A stretch of 64,000 nucleotides of DNA from Ifrita kowaldi (taxonomy: Eukaryota > Chordata > Aves > Passeriformes > Cinclosomatidae): NCBI GenBank assembly GCA_013398055.1, contig VZRS01014892.1, forward strand, positions 8,987 to 72,986. The letters are read 5' to 3'. Shown here piece by piece: positions 36,401 to 45,400 of the stretch. Position numbers and translations under genes: made by a program. The notes beneath the pieces were generated by a model. That model was not told the DNA's origin, made no database searches, and saw only the letters and a program-made list of their open reading frames with translations. Within the stretch, counting starts at the first letter, position 1. Every line of letters begins with the position of its first letter.

Positions 36401-39400
36401 TCTACAGAGCAGTCTATAGCTGGCTGAACGTCCCTCAAGTAAGAACTGCCAGATTATCGTCACTGTTCAGAGATGAAGAGGCCTTGATGTCTTCAGGAGC
36501 ACTGTTGTAGCTGAGAGGAAGAGTCTGAGGGAACTGCACATATGGAGGCAAAGCCCAGTAGTTCTGGTTGCATGGAATATTAGCTGGTTTGGGGGAAGCC
36601 TAGCCTCTGGGTTTGTTTGAAAGATTTGCAGAACAGGGCAGAAGCTGGTGGTGTGGCTTTGAGTTAAAACGTGTGCTGAAAGTGTCCAGGAGAGACCTTT
36701 TCCAAATTACTCACTCTGCTCAGCACTTATTAGGCCACAAATGCATTCAGTTTTTATTCCTGCTGCACAGAAAAATATGTGGAGATGTGGAAAAGCTGAG
36801 TAGAGTCTGGAAAAGAACCACAAAGATGGTCAAGGGGCTGAGAAGCCTGCTATGTGAGGGAAGTCTGGGAGAGCTCGGTATGTTCAACCCTGAGGGAAGG
36901 CTTAGGGAAAATCTTATCACCATGTACCAGTATTTAAGGATTGACTATAAATATTATAGAAGCTCCCTTTTCACAAGGGGACCCTTGGAAAAACAGGGAT
37001 AATCAGTGCAAATTACTCTTGGGGATATTTTCGTTGAACACAAGAGGAGAATTTTCACAATGTGAGCAATCAGCCTTTGGAATAATGTCCCCAGGGAAGT
37101 GGTGGATTCCCCAACACTGGACACATTTAAGATCCAACAGGACAGGATCCATATTGTCTAGAGTGGGCTTTTGCCAAGAAAGGTTGGACAAGATAATCGT
37201 TGAGGTCTCTTCCAACCTGGTATTCTATGGTTTCCATGATGTGGTAAGGTGATGTCTCCATTCCTGGTGCAGTGGGGCCCATGTCAGCAAACATGTGGTA
37301 CCACGTTTGCTGATGTACACTGGCATTGCCCAAGGTAGGCATGTGCAGAGGACAAACTCTCCTGTACATAATTCAGTGCAGATATTAGGCTGTTATATGA
37401 CTTTTGTGTGCTTAACATTGCTGGAAAGACTTCTCAGATGATGTGATCTCCAGGAGCGTTCTTGGACATTACTTTTAATGCGTGTTTAAAGCAAGCACCA
37501 CATTAATAGGTTACTGTGTCTTTAGGGGCTTGAGTAACTAGAGATCCTTTTGTGACATTTAGTCACAGTAGGAAGCTATGTGGGGCGCAAATAGGATAAA
37601 AATTGAAATTTGAGATAGGAGGCTGATGGTAAACTGAAGCTGTGTATGGGCCAAGGTAGAACGTTTCAACTAAATACAAAATGGAGAAGGAGCTGCCTTG
37701 CTGAAACCAAGCTAAGTCTTCTGTGTTCAGACACCACTGGTTTAGTTCTGACCTGAAATAACTGAGGTGTGCTGGTTGAGTTTTTTTCTGTTTGGTGTTT
37801 GGTTTCTTCCAACTTTTTTTAAACTTCTTTTCGAAGTAGGGCCTTAACTAGTATTGCGTGGTCTGTGGTAATTTTGAGGATACTTGATGCAGAGCTTTTC
37901 ATAATTGCTGCTAAAGCATCAAGGCATCGATCTAGAGCTGAGAGGAGATTGCCTGGAGGTGCCAGAGGAAAATATGGGACAAGTGAAAGGGAGGGCAATA
38001 TTTTTCCCATCACTTACAAGTCAGCCATTACTGGATACATAAGACTGTATTCACAAGCTCATTGTTAATGGTCCACAGTAGGTGGACTTGAGCACTTCAG
38101 GGGAATTAAGACACCTGTTCTTTGAATCCAATTTGCCGATAACTGTTAATCATTGGCTACTCCTGGTATAGATTCAGCTTCCTGCACTAACTCCAGGCTT
38201 CTAAAGGCAGAATGCAATTGCTGGAGGCAGGTTTTTTTCACAGAAGAAATTTCAGTTGACTGAGGTTCAAGAGGCAATGCAAAGTAGAAATACCTATTAA
38301 ATCTCTCAGACTTTTGTTGCATTGGTAACCTCAATCACTTAAAGGCCATCCCACATAGTTGCATAGATTCCAGAAAGAAGGGGGGATGTTGTGGTTTGTC
38401 AAGCAAACACAACTAATGGCATGCTTGCTTGTGGGACAAAAGAGAGAGTTAAGCTGTTGAAGGTGAATTTTTCAGGTTTGCCCCCTTTTTATTGGCTAAT
38501 CTAATCTGATAGTAGCTTCGTGGATTGGGTGCCGTTCCCATTTATCGTGGATTGAAGTTTATAAGACTGTTGATGGCAACATCTCCACTCTAAAGCAGCT
38601 GCACTGGTGACCTTCTCTTGGCTTAAGGAGGAGGGGGGACAGTGATGATTAGTAGATACGGGATTTGTATGTCCTCAGTTAGATCTTGGCTGGACTGGCT
38701 GTTAGAGCTCGGAGGAGCTACTCTTTTAAAAACATAGTTCTGTAGGCACCAGTGCACATGACTAGTCCTGTGGTACTAGCCTTGTCTGGATCTGTTGAAA
38801 TGGCTAGTTACCACTTTGTGTCCTAATGGGGCAGTTCCTTCTAGGTGGCAGAAGGGAAGACTCAAAGCCAAGTTAGCTGCAAGAGAATTTCAAATTTACA
38901 GTGAGTGTTGGCTGACTTCCCTCTGAGCATTTTTAATAATAACTTTGCATCAATTGAGTAATTAAAAAATACTAGTTGTTTCTTTGTGAAACCTGAAGAG
39001 GTAAGTTGCCTTCTCTTACAGACACAAAACTGCTTATTTTTCAGTAAGACGTTCTTAAAAAGACCAATTCCTGTGGTTGTTTTCAAATTGTAAGACTGTG
39101 GTATAACTTTAGTGAAGCTCTTTGTGGATGTAGTACAAGCTAAGGGTAGCATCTTTGGCTCTCTATTTTGAGAATACTTTGTCAAGAAAATGTTTACTGC
39201 TTGAGAAGCTCTCTCAGGCTGTCCAATGCTTTTCATGTAAATTGTGCTTTTCATAATTTCCTTTTTTTTTTAATTAAACCAACAACCAAACCCTGCAAAC
39301 TGATCTAAAATAAAGGCTTACTTTTACTCTAACACCATAATGTGACAGCTTGCTTTAAAGGATTCTGAAGAGTCTTTGCAAGTGAAAAGGGATCTGTAAT

Positions 39401-42400
39401 ACCTTCTGTGGTGGTCTTCCTGTTTCTTAGCCAATGCTGTTGTCTGTCTGCTGCTTGAGAATATCAGAAACTTTACATTAGTCCTTGTCATCTTTGATAC
39501 TTTTGTTTATATCCTTTTCATGGTAATAATAGGTCAACTGATGAATTAAATTTACTTCGTCAGGGTTATATTAATGGTTTCATGACAGCTTCTGTCTTGC
39601 ATGAGTCCAGGTTGTCCAAGTGTTGAATTTTATCTGACCCTGCCAGCTGTTGGAGAGCAAGTGCTCTTTGTTATTAAAAGCTTCTCTCTGAATTCTGTAA
39701 AATAGAACAAAGTAAATCTGAAAAGTCTGACTTTGGGTTGAATTGGCGCTGAATATGTCGCTTTAGAGTTTCTTGCGGGCTTGGGGAAGGAACAAGAGGA
39801 TCCCTTTCACAGCTCTCTTTTCTCTTGCCCATAGAATGTGTTGAAGAAGAGAGACCAAGTTCAAGCCGAGTATGAAGCAAAACTGGAAGCAGTAGCCTTG
39901 AAAAGAGAAGATCGTCCAAAGGTTAGCACTTAAAATTGCTCTACAAAAACAGTTTGCACTTACACTACTTCCTGAGAATAATGGAGAAGCGGAACTTGCT
40001 TTTTTCTGGGTCTTGTGTTTCTTTGCAGTATTAGCAGTGTGGGGCAGAGCAGAAATTTTTTGTTGATGAGCTGGTGTGAAATAAAGACCTAAGTTACATA
40101 TATTCATACTTATCTAGCACCTTCTGTACTAGTGATCTCCTACAGTTCAGAGCAGGATGCCTCTAACACTTCAACAACAGCCAGCAGTCAGTTGGACTGT
40201 TCAGTGATAGGGACTGAAGCAGTGGTAGAACAGCCCCATGTGACTCAGCAGTATGCCAGCTAGCTGAGTTAAGGTCCTATCCCTGGCACTGTGGAACTGT
40301 ACTGTGGCAGAACACTGGTTTTGGCTGTGGAAAACTCCATATTTTGCCCTTTCTGCTAGGGAGCTCTACCTGTGTGATGCTGAACAGAGATGGCACATGT
40401 CACTAGGTGACAGGTTTTGGCTGGGCTCTCTGCAAAAGCAAAGCTGTGAACTGACATGCTGCCACCTGCTTCTGCATGAAACAGAGTGCAAGAGCCTTTT
40501 CTTAAATCACTGCACCTTTAACTGGTGATGGCAACAGGGTTTGTTCCCTTCCTCTGCTTGGAGGTTTTTGGTTCGCCTTATATTTGTGTTAATAATTAAT
40601 GGATGACTTTCCAGTGTTATGACTACTGTACAATAAGGTTCACTGTACAGGAGGTTCATATAATACTTTGAATCTGAGAAGATGAAGAGAACGAGAGTAT
40701 AGAAATGCAAAAGTGATCTTTGTTTATAATGAACTACAAATAGTGGTGTACTAGGTGTTTTGTGGTACTCTTGTATTTGGGTCTACTGCCTGCCCCTCTG
40801 CTCTCTGGTGTGGTATGTACTCTACTTCCTCAGTGTAGCTTTGTATAAACAGGTATTCTAGCAGTTGTATCTAGGATGGACAGAACTAAATCTAGCACAT
40901 CCAGCAAGCTAGTTGAGGTTTTTACGGATTTGACTTTACCAAGATCTTGATGCAGTGGAACTGATGAATTTTGCTAATCTCTCACCTGTTAAAAGGCCTT
41001 TGGATCTCATGTTTCCGTGGGATTATTGTGTAAAGTACAGCATTTAAATCTTGCAAATTTTTTGAATACTTACATCTCCTCTCCAGAGTATAAGCATATT
41101 TTTTGGCAACTCCTTGTACCTTTTCGTAACATAAGTAGTTTGTGTCATTTACAAGATGAAGTTGAACAAACTGTATAGAACTCCTTGCATGTTTACAAAA
41201 TACTATCTCTAGGGTTTTCAGAACCTTTCCAGCTGGAGCTGATAGCTCAGAGCTGTGCCTAGCAGCATATCTTACATTCATTGAGGTCTCCTGACTGTGA
41301 CTTGCTGGAAACTAACGCAGGCAGAAGGTCATGTGCTGCAGTTGTGGGATGGCATTTGTGTGCCTTGTGGCATATTTGCTGATTTGGTAGAAATGATGTA
41401 AAAAGACTGCAAATGAAACCTTAAGAGAACAAAGGCCTATGTTTAGATCATGAAAGGAAGGCCTATCACTACTTGATAATCTCTCACTGGAGGGCATTCT
41501 GGGCCTCCTGTGCACATACCGAACCTGGGATCACAGAGCTCACCAGGCCGTTGGATTGTTCTGGAAGTGGGATCATCTGCTTAGAGCTCAGGCCTGCGAA
41601 TGCAGAATGCTTGTAGGGCTACTGTGACTGTCTGTCAGCAGGTACTGCTCAGAGTGCTGAAGCTTACACAAAAGCAATGTGGGTAGTGTTTACCAGTAGC
41701 ATCATGGTGTTCATGTGGAGTCTGCAGCCTTTCAGTTTCTAACAAGTGCAGTGATGAAATGCCTCTCACCCATTTCTGACCCATGCTGGAGCTGATTTTG
41801 CAGTAATCCAACCAACACACTGAAGGTGTGGTTTAGTTTCGGTCAGATGAAGTTTGCTTCTGATGATCTATTTTATTCTCTCTACCTCAAGGCTTCGAAG
41901 TGTGGTGATCTATGGGAGCAGTAAATATGGCAGTGCAGAACTTGAATTAGAAGGTGACCATATATATTTACAGGAGAATAACTGTTTCCCAAGACGTACG
42001 AAGGTAGAAATATCATATGCAAAGACTAGTTGTCTAATTAGTGCTGGATTTTTTCTGCTTTGGGACTCTTTATTGCTTGGTAATGATGATGTAGAGGCGT
42101 TTTAAAGTGGACACGCCATCTGTAATTGACCACACTAAATTACAGATGTTAGGCAAGCTTAGCTTTTTAAGAGAACAGAATCAGCATGAAAAGTACTAAA
42201 TGTACATGCAGAACTTCTTACCATATATATACAATTTTATGCTCAGTTCCTGCTTGCATGTACATCTCTTATCAGTTGAAAGTGACTCACTAAAATAGTC
42301 CTGGGCTGTTTAAGAATGTGTTGGAGTTTGAACCAGTTGTCACTTTGGTTTTGTGGCTTGAGGGGCTTTTAAGCTGTTAAGTAGCTGAGAGCAGATATCA

Positions 42401-45400
42401 GTAAGGAAGTAGCAACTTCCCCCAAAATCCAATCTACTTTCTTCCTGGTTCTTAGTTGCTAGCTAATATTTAGTGTCTCCACTTGTAAAAGCAGATAAAA
42501 GCATCAGCATAGATGTTTCTTGAACTTAGGCCCAAATTTGATGATAAACACGTAATATCTCTTTGCATTGACTTTGCAATGATATAAAGTGCTTAAAAGC
42601 TGTTAATTAACTTAAAGTTTTGTCTTAACTACTGAGTTGTAAATTATGTTCTAGGAAGCTGCAGTTTTGTAAGGAAGGGCATTTGCACTCCTAAATAGTA
42701 CTGCTGCATGTGCAGATACTGCTTTCCTGATGCCTCTGGAGACTTAGTTGCAGTTTGTTGTTGTTGTTCCTTAATGAGAGCACACGTGACGCATCTGCTG
42801 ACCACTGCGTTATCCCTGTAGCTCTAAACTCATACAGCCCTCTCAGCCTGACCAGCCAGAAAACTTGCTGTGAGAAAGAACAGATTTTCGTATAGCTTCC
42901 TTGTGGTTTCAGATCCTGGCAGAAGAAGCAGGAAGCTGGTTAGTGCTTAGAAGCTAAGTTAATTGGATTTGGAAATCTTACATGGCTTTGCTTCCAGAGT
43001 TCATAAATATTTCTCTTGATAGCCTAGCCTTTCCTGTTAAGGTAGCAGAGTACTTCTGATGCAAGGCATACATGCCTTGAGGGGAGCATCCCCTAAACCT
43101 TCCAGTCACCAGCTTGGTTGTTCTTGTCTGAAGCCTGTGAGGGAACTTCATCTGGAGTTGTAACACAGTGAATTCTGTAGCCATAAGTAAAGTGCTCAGA
43201 CATAGTAGGGGAAAAGAGTTTCTACTGAACCTCCAAGCTGCCTGTAGTGTAAATTCAGTTGTGTGAATAAACGGGAACTCAAGTATGAAGAGTATGAGTA
43301 TGAAGAGCTCCTGCATCTCGAACAGATTGGTTTATTGGAGAACAGATGTAAGACCTTCTCTGAGTAATACTTCAGTGATCAGCCCTAATCCAGGTCCTGG
43401 AGAAGAAACACAGTTGGTATGTTTCCGCCTAAACTGAGTACCTTGCCAAACTGCAAGATAGTAGCACACCTCTAACTTCCTGTAGCTATCCATGAAGAGC
43501 TTCCTATCTAGTCTGTTCATCCTCTTCCTTCTTTCACGCCCCTCAGAGAGAAATGGAATTCTTTGATGCAACTCACATGGGAACTGTTTGTGTCTTTGGG
43601 GCTACACATATTACCTTTTCCTTTTTCAATGTATACCTGAAAAAGCCATGATGTTTTAACATCTATGTTTATTGCAAGATTTAGAACCTGGTAAAGGTAT
43701 ACAGGAACATGTCCATGGACCATACATGGTCCATTACTGAGCATAGAAACAAGATCTCAGTGCTCACTTTATTATGCTGGTGCCACTCAAGAGAAGAAAC
43801 AAACACCACAGAAACTATACGGAAGCAACTGGGCAGCACTGAATTATGCATCCTCTGAGAGGGACCTTGCCCTGGCTATGGATTATGAGGAAAACTGGTC
43901 TGATTTAAGGACTGCTGAAGGAACCACATGTTCAATTTACTGAAATCAAGCACAAGGGGAGCCACCACAAAGTTCTTCAAATGTTCTTCATTCTGCATTT
44001 TGCCTTGATGCAAGTCACAGCTTCCAGAGCAGAAGTTCACTTCTCGCTTTGGTACCGGGATTCAGGAGTTTCCTCTTCTGAGGTTATGGGCTTAGTCTAC
44101 GTGTCCTTACAGGATTCCCGTCTGTGTGGACCATGCAGCAATGAGAAGGGAGAGAAAGGAGTTTGGCTTTCCTGCTTGAGGAAACACTTGTAAATTATTC
44201 CTGAATTTGCTTGGTAGTTTACATTATATTAGTTAAAACATAAGAAAAGAACACCAACTTAGTTGGTCTAAAGTGTATGTACCTTGAGCCAATGACTACT
44301 GTCAAAAATCCATTTAAATCTCTACCTCAGCTTGGCTGTCCTTCAAGATGTCATTCGTTGCTTTTACATGGTAGTGTGTCCAGTGTTGAGCCTAAAGGTT
44401 CATGAGCCCATCCCATGGTGATGATCACGAGTGCTTTGCAGTTAAATTTTGTTCGGGAAGCCTGTAAGGTTCAAAGTGGAAGCTGGAAACTAAGGACTTA
44501 GAAATTTTGTTCTGCAGCTGTCAATATTGAGGTCTCTTATACAGCTTTTTTTGATAAACCTAAATGTTTGTTGTTCTATGCATGCTGGAGTAAATCGGGA
44601 AATTCCTACTGCAGCTGCAAATGGGAAGCAGGAAAGTTTGCTGTGGAGCAAAACTGCTCAGTTTGAGCACTAGGAACTGAGCCTTGGTACCAGCACTTAC
44701 GCCAAATGGTTTTCCTGTGCCTTTAGCAAATGCTTCCTCCATCTGCCTCTATATCAGGCGTGGAGATGGACAAGCACAAGCACTCACCACCTCAAACAGC
44801 AAAGAACAAATTAAGCAATCTCATATCCTCTCTAGTTTAGAACTGTGGCTTTTTCCCTGCAGCCATAGGTGAGTTGATTCAGGGTAACTACTGGATTGTG
44901 AACTTAACCCTGTCGTCTGTAATTTTGCTCAGTAAGGTTTGAGCTAATTCAGCAATCTAGCACTCTTAGTGACAGTTTTAATCTTCATTTCTTTTGCTGC
45001 AGGTACCCACAGATGTTGAGAAATGTCAAGACCGAGTAGAATGTTTCAATGCTGACCTGAAAGCAGATATGGAGAGATGGCAGAACAACAAAAGACAAGA
45101 CTTTAGGCAGCTACTCATGGGGATGGCAGATAAAAACATCCAGTACTACGAGAAGGTATGTGTCACTGTTGGGGCACTGGTAGGAGTAGGAGTAGTTTGT
45201 TTTCCTCTGAAGTGGTGATAATTCTTCAGGAAACCTTCACACTCTCTTGAAGACAAGAATATTAGACATCCGAAGCTGCTCTTTGTCAGCAGCTGATGAG
45301 TTGCAAGTCATGGTCAAGTGATCTCTGTGAGACTAGTGGACTTTTGCAAGCACTCTAACAGTATTTTATCATGCATGCTTGTCTGTTTTGCACTCTTGAA

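Larger units (their letters stand above)
34213..39834 (+). other. SNX30: SNX30 intron 6
   Basis: 5.6-kb phase-0 intron. It holds an AT-only tract (34891-34950), a 207-bp hairpin element (35641-35847), a CR1 fragment (36700-37240) and a possible LTR remnant starting near 38389. The remaining sequence shows nothing recognisable. Confidence 0.88.

Noticed and set aside
43517..43744. Minus-strand open frame in intron 7 as a gene
   Set aside because: It overlaps the inverted repeat arm A. The equivalent sequence in the 3' UTR does not preserve it as a coding frame.
43558..43932. Arm A as a processed retrocopy of SNX30 mRNA
   Set aside because: A retrocopy should end in a poly(A) tail (poly-T on the plus strand here) after the poly(A) signal. 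The homology stops inside the hexamer and no tail or target duplication is seen.
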